Assembly: GCA_002015125.1 (NCBI GenBank)
Contig: MUYB01000045.1
Span: 1-14,088 of the forward strand
Length of the DNA stretch: 14,088 nt
Direction: 5' to 3'
DNA from: [Haemophilus] felis
GTDB taxonomy: Bacteria; Pseudomonadota; Gammaproteobacteria; Enterobacterales; Pasteurellaceae
Below, piece after piece: positions 7,261-14,088 of the stretch (positions within the stretch are counted from its first letter, which is position 1; every line of letters starts with the position of its first letter). The notes beneath the pieces were generated by a model. It searched no databases. It worked only from the letters and a program-made list of their open reading frames with translations, and had not been told where the DNA came from. Both the position numbers and the translations under genes were made by a program.

Positions 7261-8262
7261 TCACGCTTTCGTTTTATTCAATAGCATTCGATTCCACCAT
7301 GCGAAAATAGCAGCTCGATGACTATTAAAAGATTTTCCAATAAGTACGATAATGAGTAATGCGCCCGATAATGCACTCGATGTTTCATTCGATATTCCGA
7401 CCATTTGTAAACCCTGTTGTAAATAACCAATCAAGAGTGAAGCAATTGCCGTGCCAATTACAGAACCTGCACCACCATAAATATTCGCACCACCCAATAC
7501 AACCGCTGTCAATGCTGGCATTAACAATGAACTACCAAGATCTGAACGGGCAGAACCGAAATAGGAAACTAATAGAACTGCGACAAATGCGGCAACAAAA
7601 CCAATTAAGCCGTAAATAATGAATAAGGTTTGATTAATAGGAACTGCACTGTAACGAGACACACGCTGACTTTGTCCAATCAAGAAAGTACTACGTCCAA
7701 TACGCGTTTTGTGCATCAATAACCAAAAGATAAAAGTGATAAATAAAAAGTACAGAATTGGGGTAGGAACAATACCAATGCTTTGATTGGCAAAATCCAA
7801 TAGAACCTCTGGAAAGCCTCCAATACCCTCATAACCAGTGGCACCAGCAAAACCAGATAATAACAAAGCACCACCGCCAAAAAGATACATAGTCCCTAAC
7901 GTAATCACTAATGGATTAACTTGGGTATAAATAATCAAACCAGCATTAATCAAAGCACAGCAAACACCCACAACAAAAGTAACGACAATAGCTAAACTCA
8001 AAGGCACATCCAGTTTAAAAAGAACACCAAGTGTTATAGCACACAGTCCCACAACTGATCCGAAGGATATATCCATTCCCCCACTCACAATAATTAACGT
8101 AAGCGGTAGCGCCAACATACCAATGTAAATAAAATCGCTAGTACTATTGAGTAGAACATTAAGATCTAATAAACGAGGATTAAAAACACCAAAACCAAGT
8201 ATTTCAATGATAAGCAAACAAAATAGTGCAATTTCCCAGCTATATTTTTTCGTCATTCGCAT
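7261..8262 (-). CDS. lsrD: LsrD, AI-2 ABC importer permease subunit
   Basis: LsrD is one of the two inner-membrane permease subunits of the LsrABCD importer. The 333 residues are mostly hydrophobic helices of the ribose/branched-chain type permease family (BPD_transp_2). MDISFGS (63-69) and the cytoplasmic coupling-loop region LMPALTAVVLGGANIYGG (247-264) are conserved. The long shared blocks with E. coli LsrD (STSDFI, AGATGYEGIGGFP, YFGSARSDLG) separate it from LsrC. GAGGA lies 7 bases ahead of the ATG at 8262. A second ATG two codons in is possible. lsrC ends 14 bases upstream. Confidence 0.96.
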   Translation of the reverse strand: MRMTKKYSWEIALFCLLIIEILGFGVFNPRLLDLNVLLNSTSDFIYIGMLALPLTLIIVSGGMDISFGSVVGLCAITLGVLFKLDVPLSLAIVVTFVVGVCCALINAGLIIYTQVNPLVITLGTMYLFGGGALLLSGFAGATGYEGIGGFPEVLLDFANQSIGIVPTPILYFLFITFIFWLLMHKTRIGRSTFLIGQSQRVSRYSAVPINQTLFIIYGLIGFVAAFVAVLLVSYFGSARSDLGSSLLMPALTAVVLGGANIYGGAGSVIGTAIASLLIGYLQQGLQMVGISNETSSALSGALLIIVLIGKSFNSHRAAIFAWWNRMLLNKTKA

Positions 8263-8276
8263 TTCAGTTTCCTCAC

Positions 8277-9254
8277 TTATTCATCTTTCAAAAAACGTGC
8301 ATAGCGTTGTTGTTTAATATTATTTGCAATCATTACTCTGATTCTGCCGTCGAAAACTAATACCAAAAGTAATACCACACCAGCCACAAAGTTATTCCAG
8401 TACGCAGGCACTTTCATTAACACCAAAATGGTATCTATTTGAATTAAGAAATAAGCCCCAAGCACTGCGCCCACAACATTACCAGCACCACCAAGCAAAC
8501 TAATTCCACCTAGCACGCAAGCCGCGATAGCTTTCATTTCTAGTCCACTGCCGGTGGAGTTAGGAACAAATCCAATTTGCGAAGCAAAAATAATCCCAGC
8601 TAATGATGCCATTAGGCCGTTTATTGCAAATGCACTAATTCGAATCGCATTCACATTAACTCCTAATTGCAGCGCCCCTTGCAAATTGTCTCCAACCGCA
8701 TAAAAACGACGACCAAGTTGTGTGTAAACGAAGAATAAATACGCAAGTAAAACAAATAAAATTACAAATAAACCAATCGGTGAAATATTCCAGAACAACG
8801 GTTCAGATAAACTTTTTAGCGATTGTGGTAATCCTTCGATCCATTTTCCTCCTGTTAATACCAACATTATTCCTTTATATAGCCCCAATGTACCTAAAGT
8901 CGCAACTATGGCTGGAATTTTTAAAATCGCAACTAATACACCATTTAACGAACCAACCAACAAGCCACATAACATAGTAAATAAACAAACTAAAGGGAGT
9001 GAATAGCCCAAATTAAGCAAACTACCTGCAATAACAGCACACAATCCCATTGTTGAGCCAACTGACACATCAATGTTACGAGTAAGAATAACGAAGGTCG
9101 CGCCAACTGCTAGCAAAGCTAAAATCTGTGCCGAGTTAAAAATCATTGTTAAGGTTTGCAAACTGAAATCCGAAAAACCAGCTTGTAAGCAAAATAACAA
9201 TAAAATCGCGACCAATATGGTCAACTCACGATTATTTTGAATAAATTTCCACAT
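8277..9254 (-). CDS. lsrC: LsrC, AI-2 ABC importer permease subunit
   Basis: LsrC is the other inner-membrane permease subunit of the AI-2 importer. The 325 residues form many hydrophobic helices, with NIDVSVGS (60-67), [10 protein letters not shown] (114-123) and the coupling-loop motif [14 protein letters not shown] (237-250) typical of ribose-type permeases. It is slightly shorter than the E. coli protein (about 342). It follows lsrA by 50 bases and precedes lsrD by 14, with AGGGAGAG ahead of its ATG. Taken alone it resembles RbsC-type permeases; operon position and the LsrD partner fix the assignment. Confidence 0.95.
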   Translation of the reverse strand: MWKFIQNNRELTILVAILLLFCLQAGFSDFSLQTLTMIFNSAQILALLAVGATFVILTRNIDVSVGSTMGLCAVIAGSLLNLGYSLPLVCLFTMLCGLLVGSLNGVLVAILKIPAIVATLGTLGLYKGIMLVLTGGKWIEGLPQSLKSLSEPLFWNISPIGLFVILFVLLAYLFFVYTQLGRRFYAVGDNLQGALQLGVNVNAIRISAFAINGLMASLAGIIFASQIGFVPNSTGSGLEMKAIAACVLGGISLLGGAGNVVGAVLGAYFLIQIDTILVLMKVPAYWNNFVAGVVLLLVLVFDGRIRVMIANNIKQQRYARFLKDE

Positions 9255-9304
9255 ACACTCTCCCTAAAATTTCTAGCAAATAGTCTTTATACAATTCTCA
9301 AAAT

Positions 9305-10813
9305 CTATCCACTAAATGCCATGCGCATAATATTGTCAGTATTAATCGCATCTCCGACTAATGGTGCACTTAAGGCACTATCGTGCATAACTAATACACG
9401 ATGAGACATTTGTTCTATTTCTTCCAAATCAGAAGAAATAAACAAAACAGCAACATTCTGTTTAGCAATACTTTTTATTAATTGATAAATATCTGATCTA
9501 GCCCCAATATCAACACCTCTAGTAGGTTCATCAACAATCAATAATTTAGGATTTGCCTCTAAACACTTGGCAACAAGAATTTTTTGTTGATTACCGCCAG
9601 ACAAGGTTCGAATTGCTTGTTGAGGTTGATTAAATTTTATTCCAATAGCGCGTTGATAACGTTCTAAGATCGCATTCTCTTTGTTTTCATTGATCCAAAA
9701 TCCCATATCGTTATAGGTTAAACCGCAGTTATTCCAACTCAATGGCGCATCAAGATATAAACCTGATGCTTGTCTATCTTCTGGTAAATAAACTAAACCA
9801 GCATCTAAACGTTGCTTAACAGAAAAGGATTGAATATCTTCATCACAAAAAGATACTTCACCACATTTTGCACGACGTAAACCATATAACGTTTCCGCCA
9901 ATTCAGTGCGTCCAGAGCCAACAACCCCAGCTAATCCCAGAATCTCACCAGGATAAATTTCAAAAGAAATATCTTTAAATCCTTCTCCTGTTAGCTTTTC
10001 CACCGTCAAAATAGGTTTATCTGTAAATTTCACCCTCTTATGGCCTGGCAAATCTAACCAAAGCTGTTGGCTCTCTGTTAATGGCGTATTTTTTGCTCTC
10101 GGTGTAATTGCGCTAATGACTTCATCATGATCTAATGAACCAGTTGCACCACTTAAAGCAATATATCCGTCCCGCATTACACTAACCCAATCAGAAATTT
10201 TCCAAACTTCAGGTAGCTTATGCGAGATAAAAACAATACCTACGCCTTTCTGTAATAAAGAATCGATCTGTTTAAATAAATTGTCAGTTTCAGCTGGTGT
10301 TAAAGAAGCTGTAGGCTCATCAAGAATTAAAATAGATGCATCTCTCATCAATCCGCGCATAATCTCAACTAGCTGTTGATCTGCAACATCAAGCAACCCT
10401 GCTGTCATTTCCAAGTTCAAATGACAATTTAATTCTTCTAAAAGCGCAGTTAATTTTGATAACAGATGTGTGGAAGAAGGTAAACCAAACAAAATATTTT
10501 CTTGCACGGTCAAATTAGGAAATAACAAAGGTTCTTGTGGAACAAGATAAACTCCTAATTGATGGGCTTTACTCGGAGTTAGCGCTGTCTGAGTTTCACC
10601 TTTGATTTTTAAAGTACCAGTATCCTGAGATTGGATACCCGCAATAATCTTCATTAACGTAGATTTTCCCGCGCCATTTCCTCCTAGCAAGGCTTGTACT
10701 TGTCCAGGAAAAAGAGAAAAATTAATATCTTTAAGTACAGCAACACCAGAAAAGGATTTGCTGATATTAATTGCCTCTAACAACGGTAGCGCCTTTGATG
10801 TTTTCTCTATCAT
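9305..10813 (-). CDS. lsrA: LsrA, AI-2 ABC importer ATPase
   Basis: LsrA is the cytoplasmic ATPase that powers AI-2 import through LsrCD. The 502 residues carry two fused ATPase domains, as in RbsA-type sugar importers. Domain 1 has Walker [10 protein letters not shown] (44-52) and Walker B ILILDEP (161-167), but its signature reads LDVADQQ (141-147) instead of LSGGQ. Domain 2 has a degenerate Walker [10 protein letters not shown] (296-304), with an intact LSGGNQQ (404-410) and [10 protein letters not shown] (424-433). Such asymmetry is normal for the family. GGAG, 6 bases ahead of the ATG at 10813, decides the start over an in-frame TTG at 10834. It is the first gene of the operon, and an operator-like repeat lies just upstream. 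Confidence 0.95.
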   Translation of the reverse strand: MIEKTSKALPLLEAINISKSFSGVAVLKDINFSLFPGQVQALLGGNGAGKSTLMKIIAGIQSQDTGTLKIKGETQTALTPSKAHQLGVYLVPQEPLLFPNLTVQENILFGLPSSTHLLSKLTALLEELNCHLNLEMTAGLLDVADQQLVEIMRGLMRDASILILDEPTASLTPAETDNLFKQIDSLLQKGVGIVFISHKLPEVWKISDWVSVMRDGYIALSGATGSLDHDEVISAITPRAKNTPLTESQQLWLDLPGHKRVKFTDKPILTVEKLTGEGFKDISFEIYPGEILGLAGVVGSGRTELAETLYGLRRAKCGEVSFCDEDIQSFSVKQRLDAGLVYLPEDRQASGLYLDAPLSWNNCGLTYNDMGFWINENKENAILERYQRAIGIKFNQPQQAIRTLSGGNQQKILVAKCLEANPKLLIVDEPTRGVDIGARSDIYQLIKSIAKQNVAVLFISSDLEEIEQMSHRVLVMHDSALSAPLVGDAINTDNIMRMAFSG

Positions 10814-10830
10814 TACCCACTCCAGAATGA

Positions 10831-10858
10831 ACAAATGATTTACTTAAATTACATTTGT
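10831..10858 (-). promoter_or_regulatory. Putative LsrR operator at the lsrA promoter (site 1)
   Basis: ACAAATG (10831-10837) and CATTTGT (10852-10858) form a perfect 7-bp inverted repeat with a 14-base centre. The flanking TGAACA at 10828-10833, TGATTTA and AAATTACA recur in site 2 near lsrR. It covers the predicted lsrA start site (about 10857) and first transcribed bases, where a repressor would block elongation or open-complex formation. Assignment to LsrR is inferred from duplication and position. Confidence 0.55.
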
Positions 10859-10863
10859 GCAAA

Positions 10864-10869
10864 ATAATA
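10864..10869 (-). promoter_or_regulatory. -10 element of the lsrA promoter
   Basis: TATTAT reads on the minus strand from 10869 to 10864 and implies a start near 10857. The CRP palindrome centred at 10898.5 is then at -41.5, the exact class II position. No -35 hexamer is evident, which fits a CRP-dependent promoter. Confidence 0.6.
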
Positions 10870-10890
10870 AATCAAAAATTGATTTTCATA

Positions 10891-10906
10891 TGTGATAGAG
10901 ATCACA
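10891..10906 (-). promoter_or_regulatory. CRP site 1 (class II activator site for lsrA)
   Basis: TGTGATAGAGATCACA has both perfect half-sites, TGTGA and TCACA, with a 6-base spacer. Its centre lies 41.5 bases upstream of the predicted lsrA start. cAMP-CRP activation of lsr is established in enteric bacteria, so glucose repression is expected here. Confidence 0.85.
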
Positions 10907-10950
10907 TTTATAAAAAAACACATTCAAAAATAAGTATCAAAAGAGTAAAA

Positions 10951-10966
10951 TGTGAACTAAATCACA
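10951..10966 (+). promoter_or_regulatory. CRP site 2 (for lsrR and possibly lsrA)
   Basis: TGTGAACTAAATCACA again has both perfect half-sites with a 6-base spacer. It lies 60 bp centre-to-centre from CRP site 1 and 70 bases before the lsrR start. It could activate lsrR. Counted from the lsrA start it sits near -101.5 and could assist site 1. Confidence 0.8.
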
Positions 10967-10986
10967 TTTCTAGCAATTTATCAAAA

Positions 10987-11015
10987 TGAACATTTGATTT
11001 ATAAAATTACAAATG
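10987..11015 (+). promoter_or_regulatory. Putative LsrR operator at the lsrR promoter (site 2)
   Basis: CATTTG (10991-10996) and CAAATG (11010-11015) form a 6-bp inverted repeat with a 13-base centre, preceded by TGAACA at 10987-10992. TGATTTA and AAATTACA match site 1 in order and orientation, with one base of length difference. It covers TATAAA at 11000-11005, a possible lsrR -10, which suggests autoregulation. The lsrR start is not clear from the sequence. Confidence 0.5.
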
Positions 11016-11035
11016 AATAATAAAAGAGTAACAAG

Positions 11036-11992
11036 ATGACAAATTTAGATGAACAAGACATTAGTATTAATGAAGAAGAATTGTTGGCTCGAATTGCCTG
11101 GTTTTATTACCATGATAATCTTACCCAAAATGAAATTGGAGAAAGGCTGAAATTACCTCGTCTAAAAGTTTCACGCTTATTAGAAAAAGGACGGCAAATC
11201 GGACTAATTAAAGTTCAAATCAATTCTCGCTATAAAGGATGTCTAGAATTAGAGGAAGCGTTAAAACAACGATTTCAATTAGATTATATTCGAGTCTTAC
11301 CTGAATTAGAAAATTATGAAGTCAATAATAGACTTGGAGTAGGAGCGGCTCAAATGCTGATGAATTTACTCAAACCCAAGCAAGTACTTTCATTTGGCTT
11401 TGGTGATACTGTCATGCATACAATCAAATACAGTAATGACTTCATCAAACAAAATAAAATTAAATTAATTACTCTAACTGGTGGTGTTGGGCCTTATATG
11501 CAAAGTATTGGGCAACTAGATGGTAGTTGTTCCGTTAGTATTATTCCTGCCCCTTTACGAGCATCATCCGCAGAAGCTGCTCAACTATTCCAAAAAGAGA
11601 GTTATGTACGAGATACCATGTTAGCTGCAAGTATGGCAGATGTTGCTATTGTCGGAATAGGTTCAACAACACAAAAAAATGCATCAACGCTAGTAAAGTC
11701 AGGCTATTTGTTAAATACAACACAACTCGATCAATTCAGAAAACTTGGTGCTGTTGGAGATATTTTAGGTTATTTCTTTAAACAAGATGGAACGCTCCAA
11801 ACCGAAATGGCAATTCATCAAGAATTAATCAGCGTTTCACTAGATAACTTAAAGCGAATTCCTACTGTTATTGGAGTTGCCGGTGGAGAAGATAAGGTAG
11901 ATGCTATCCTTGCGGCATTACAAGGAAAATATATTAATTCATTAGTCACAGAAGAAAAAACGGCTCGAACCATTCTCGCTAAATTAGTTTGA
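11036..11992 (+). CDS. lsrR: LsrR, AI-2 responsive transcriptional repressor
   Basis: LsrR is a SorC/DeoR-type repressor that holds the lsr promoters silent until it binds phospho-AI-2. The 318 residues have an N-terminal helix-turn-helix at about 29-52 ([10 protein letters not shown] then [10 protein letters not shown]) and a sugar-phosphate sensing domain after about 60. TLTGGVG (146-152), [10 protein letters not shown] (169-178), VGIGS (206-210), [11 protein letters not shown] (238-248) and VAGGEDK (281-287) are family blocks closely matching E. coli LsrR. The Shine-Dalgarno sequence is weak (AAGAG, 7 bases ahead). It is divergent from lsrA and co-directional with lsrK, 31 bases apart. Confidence 0.95.
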   Translation: MTNLDEQDISINEEELLARIAWFYYHDNLTQNEIGERLKLPRLKVSRLLEKGRQIGLIKVQINSRYKGCLELEEALKQRFQLDYIRVLPELENYEVNNRLGVGAAQMLMNLLKPKQVLSFGFGDTVMHTIKYSNDFIKQNKIKLITLTGGVGPYMQSIGQLDGSCSVSIIPAPLRASSAEAAQLFQKESYVRDTMLAASMADVAIVGIGSTTQKNASTLVKSGYLLNTTQLDQFRKLGAVGDILGYFFKQDGTLQTEMAIHQELISVSLDNLKRIPTVIGVAGGEDKVDAILAALQGKYINSLVTEEKTARTILAKLV

Positions 11993-12023
11993 TGCCGCTT
12001 TTTCTCACCAATAAGGAGAGAAT

Positions 12024-13595
12024 ATGCTTAATCAAACCTATTTAATGGCACTTGATGCTGGTACTGGTAGTATTCGTGCTGTCATATTTGACTTAAAAGG
12101 AAATCAAATTGGGGCTTCCCAACGTGAATGGAGCCATTTAACCGATCCAAATATTCCAGGTTCAATGGAGTTTGATCTTACGAATAATTGGCAACTTGCT
12201 TGTCAATGTATTTCTGATGTACTACAAAAATATCATATTCCTGCCGAGAAAATTGCTGCTGTATCCACCTGTTCTATGCGAGAAGGAATCGTATTATATA
12301 ATGAACAAAAGCATCCTATTTGGGCTTGCGGTAATGTAGATGCAAGAGCAGTTAACGAAGTCATAGAACTAAAAGAACTTTATGACCATACTTTTGAGCA
12401 ACAAGTTTATCAAAGTTCAGGGCAAACTCTTGCTTTAAGTGCATTACCTCGTTTGCTATGGTTAGCTCATCATCGTGGTGAGCTCTATCGCCAAGTCAAG
12501 TACATCACAATGATAAGTGACTGGCTCGGTTTTATGTTAAGTGGAGAATTAGCAGTAGAACCATCGAACGCTGGCACAACAAGCATGTTAAACCTGAAAA
12601 CACGACAATGGGATAAACACCTGCTTGAAATGGCTGGGCTAAATACCGAAATACTACCTAAAGTAAAAGAAACAGGGGAAGTTTTAGGTAAATTAACATC
12701 ACTTGCAGCACAACAAACAGGATTGCTGAAAGACACACCTATTATTGTAGGCGGGGGTGATGTACAGCTTGGTTGTGTTGGGTTAGGGATCACCGAGCCT
12801 GAGCAAGCTGCAATTATTGGAGGGACATTTTGGCAACAAGTTGTTAATTTGCCCTCTGCGACCTGCGATCCAGAAATAAACATTCGAATTAACCCTCATT
12901 TTGTAAAAAATCTTGTGCAGGCCGAGTCTATTAGCTTTTTTACTGGGTTAACCATGCGTTGGTTTAGAGATGCTTTTTGTGAAGAAGAAAAAAATGTGGC
13001 ACAAAAATTAGGTATCGACACTTATACTCTTTTAGAACAAATGGCAGAAAAGGTCCCTGTCGGTTCAAATGACGTCATTCCTGTTTTTTCCGATGCAATG
13101 CATTTTAAATCTTGGTATCACGCAGCACCCTCTTTTATTAATCTTTCCATAGATCCACAAAAATGTAATAAAGCTGTTTTATTCCGAGCTCTACAAGAAA
13201 ATGCAGCAATTGTATCTTCTTATAATCTCGATCAAGTTCAACAATTTAGTGATGTCAATCTAAAATCGATCGTTTTTGCAGGTGGTGGTTCAAAAGGAAA
13301 ACTTTGGAGCCAAATACTTGCAGATGTAACTGGGCTCACAATCAATATTCCTGTTGTAAAAGAAGCTACCGCTCTAGGCTGTGCAATCGCTGCAGGCGTT
13401 GGGGTAGGAATTTATTCATCTCTCTCAGAAGCAGGGAAAAAATTAGTACAATTTGAGCGACAACATAAACCCAATATGGAAAACCATAAGCTTTATCAAC
13501 AGCATAAATTGAAATGGTTGGAAGTTTATAAGAAACAATTACAACTCGTTGATCAAGGAATAACCACATCTTTGTGGAAAGCACCCGGTTTATAA
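12024..13595 (+). CDS. lsrK: LsrK, AI-2 kinase
   Basis: LsrK phosphorylates imported AI-2 (DPD) at its C5 hydroxyl, trapping it in the cell and creating the LsrR ligand. The 523 residues belong to the FGGY carbohydrate kinase family; E. coli LsrK has 530. The N-terminal phosphate loop is DAGTGSIR (11-18), the catalytic-base aspartate is likely Asp246 in GGGDVQLG (243-250), and [11 protein letters not shown] near residues 417-427 belongs to the second ATPase-fold domain. AAGGAG at 12013-12018 lies 5 bases ahead of the ATG. It shares a transcript with lsrR and is followed by a strong terminator. A xylulokinase-like role is excluded mainly by context and by shared blocks with LsrK such as [12 protein letters not shown]. 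Confidence 0.95.
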   Translation: MLNQTYLMALDAGTGSIRAVIFDLKGNQIGASQREWSHLTDPNIPGSMEFDLTNNWQLACQCISDVLQKYHIPAEKIAAVSTCSMREGIVLYNEQKHPIWACGNVDARAVNEVIELKELYDHTFEQQVYQSSGQTLALSALPRLLWLAHHRGELYRQVKYITMISDWLGFMLSGELAVEPSNAGTTSMLNLKTRQWDKHLLEMAGLNTEILPKVKETGEVLGKLTSLAAQQTGLLKDTPIIVGGGDVQLGCVGLGITEPEQAAIIGGTFWQQVVNLPSATCDPEINIRINPHFVKNLVQAESISFFTGLTMRWFRDAFCEEEKNVAQKLGIDTYTLLEQMAEKVPVGSNDVIPVFSDAMHFKSWYHAAPSFINLSIDPQKCNKAVLFRALQENAAIVSSYNLDQVQQFSDVNLKSIVFAGGGSKGKLWSQILADVTGLTINIPVVKEATALGCAIAAGVGVGIYSSLSEAGKKLVQFERQHKPNMENHKLYQQHKLKWLEVYKKQLQLVDQGITTSLWKAPGL

Positions 13596-13623
13596 ACGCA
13601 ATATTAATAGTGAATAACTTTTT

Positions 13624-13671
13624 AAACGGCTTTTAATTCTTTTGAAAAGAGGTTTTAGAAGCCGTTTTTTT
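13624..13671 (+). terminator. Terminator of lsrRK
   Basis: AAACGGCTT (13624-13632) pairs with AAGCCGTTT (13659-13667). The stem continues inward through a few more pairs to an inner CTTTTG/AAAAG hairpin, and seven T follow (13665-13671). It begins 28 bases after the lsrK stop. Confidence 0.85.
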
Positions 13672-13950
13672 ATTTCAAATTACACACACCAAAACCCACC
13701 ATATTCAAACTCTTAGTTTCATCAATAATCATTTTTATTAAATCCGATTATCACTAACCAGATCAATCAATATATCACTACATAGTTTTTTGAATTTTTC
13801 TATACACGTCAAAATCTAAAATCATCATTAGACAATATATAAAGTATGATAATACCGCCTTCTTAATTTTAAGAGTTATATTTTGGAAAAGAATATGGAA
13901 TTTTTACGCATAAAAGGGATTTATAAACTGCTACAATTCAGTGATAGACA
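13672..13950. other. AT-rich stretch without a recognised gene
   Basis: All frames are interrupted and no tRNA, repeat array or long hairpin is visible. One 21-codon frame (ATG at 13895, stop at 13958-13960) lies after GGAAAAG, but it resembles nothing I know and may be chance. Confidence 0.5.
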
Positions 13951-14088
13951 ACACTTGTGAAATGGTCAATAAATACACGTAATTCACCTTTTGGCTCACG
14001 AAAACAAAGTAAAATTCAATGGTACATTTACGACACACATTACAAAACCACATTATCTGAAACTTTTTGGTGTAATGGACAAAAATGT
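13951..14088 (+). pseudogene. Possible decayed IS1-family transposase (InsB-like) fragment, cut by the window end
   Basis: The frame from 13948 is open to the window end. It includes GSRKQSKIQWYIYDTHYKTT, which recalls the IS1 InsB segment with a basic GSKK-type run, then W-x-x-YAYD and a following TFG. After one frameshift near 14070 the next residues read FGVMDKN, like the TFGxRDxx that follows in IS1 transposases. No catalytic residue is visible and an upstream DE-W motif is only hinted at in another frame. Recognition is from memory of the family and is weak. Chance reading in AT-rich DNA is a real alternative. Confidence 0.25.

Noticed and set aside
9305..10813. LsrA seems damaged: first signature reads LDVADQQ and the second Walker A is GVVGSGRTE.
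   Set aside because: Fused two-domain sugar-importer ATPases normally have one degenerate half, and E. coli LsrA has a very similar first signature (LDVADRQ). No loss of function is implied.
12485..12883. 132-codon open frame on the minus strand inside lsrK.
   Set aside because: It lies wholly antisense to a well-supported kinase gene, has no Shine-Dalgarno sequence or recognisable domain, and follows from the codon pattern of lsrK.
13931..14053. 40-codon minus-strand frame with a CNVCRKC cluster resembling a zinc knuckle.
   Set aside because: There is only one cysteine cluster, no partner motif, and no ribosome binding site. It is antisense to the possible IS1-like frame, so chance is the simplest reading.
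1..14088. CRISPR arrays, tRNA or rRNA genes, phage genes, or a toxin-antitoxin or defence system.
   Set aside because: I saw no regularly spaced repeats, no tRNA-like cloverleaf, and no such protein families. Nearly all sequence up to 13600 is accounted for by housekeeping and lsr genes.

Overview
The window looks like a chromosomal segment from an AT-rich gammaproteobacterium of the Pasteurellaceae type. ArgH, UbiF, PrmB and all nine Lsr proteins read as close relatives of the enterobacterial proteins. There are two perfect enterobacterial-type CRP sites and an ArgR-type box pair. At least one copy of the 9-mer core of the Actinobacillus-type uptake sequence (ACAAGCGGT) is present. The genus cannot be fixed from this sequence.

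Left part (1-4093), housekeeping genes. The last 27 codons of an outer-membrane beta-barrel protein end at 84 and are followed by a strong terminator. prmB (ribosomal protein L3 glutamine methyltransferase) and argH (argininosuccinate lyase) follow on the plus strand. argH has its own promoter, overlapped by two ARG boxes. ubiF (ubiquinone ring hydroxylase) converges on argH from the minus strand.

Central and right part (4055-13671), a complete autoinducer-2 (AI-2) uptake and processing locus. Two divergent units leave a 222-base control region at 10814-11035. Leftward runs lsrA-C-D-B-F-G-E: the ABC importer, its periplasmic AI-2 binding protein, and the enzymes acting on phospho-AI-2. Rightward runs lsrR-lsrK: the repressor and the AI-2 kinase. 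The expected circuit is import by LsrABCD, phosphorylation by LsrK, derepression of LsrR by phospho-AI-2, then breakdown by LsrG and LsrF. The presence of lsrE makes it Salmonella-like rather than E. coli K-12-like. The control region holds two perfect CRP palindromes and two near-identical operator-like repeats, one by each start. The lsrA promoter has class II CRP geometry. Inside the leftward operon, a terminator-like hairpin lies between lsrF and lsrG, and a 132-base gap with an inverted repeat precedes lsrB.

Right end (13672-14088): AT-rich sequence with no intact gene. A short stretch at the very end may be a decayed IS1-family transposase.

I found no unknown multi-gene system here. 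The parts most worth a second look are regulatory: the paired operators, the lsrF/lsrG hairpin, and the lsrD-lsrB gap.
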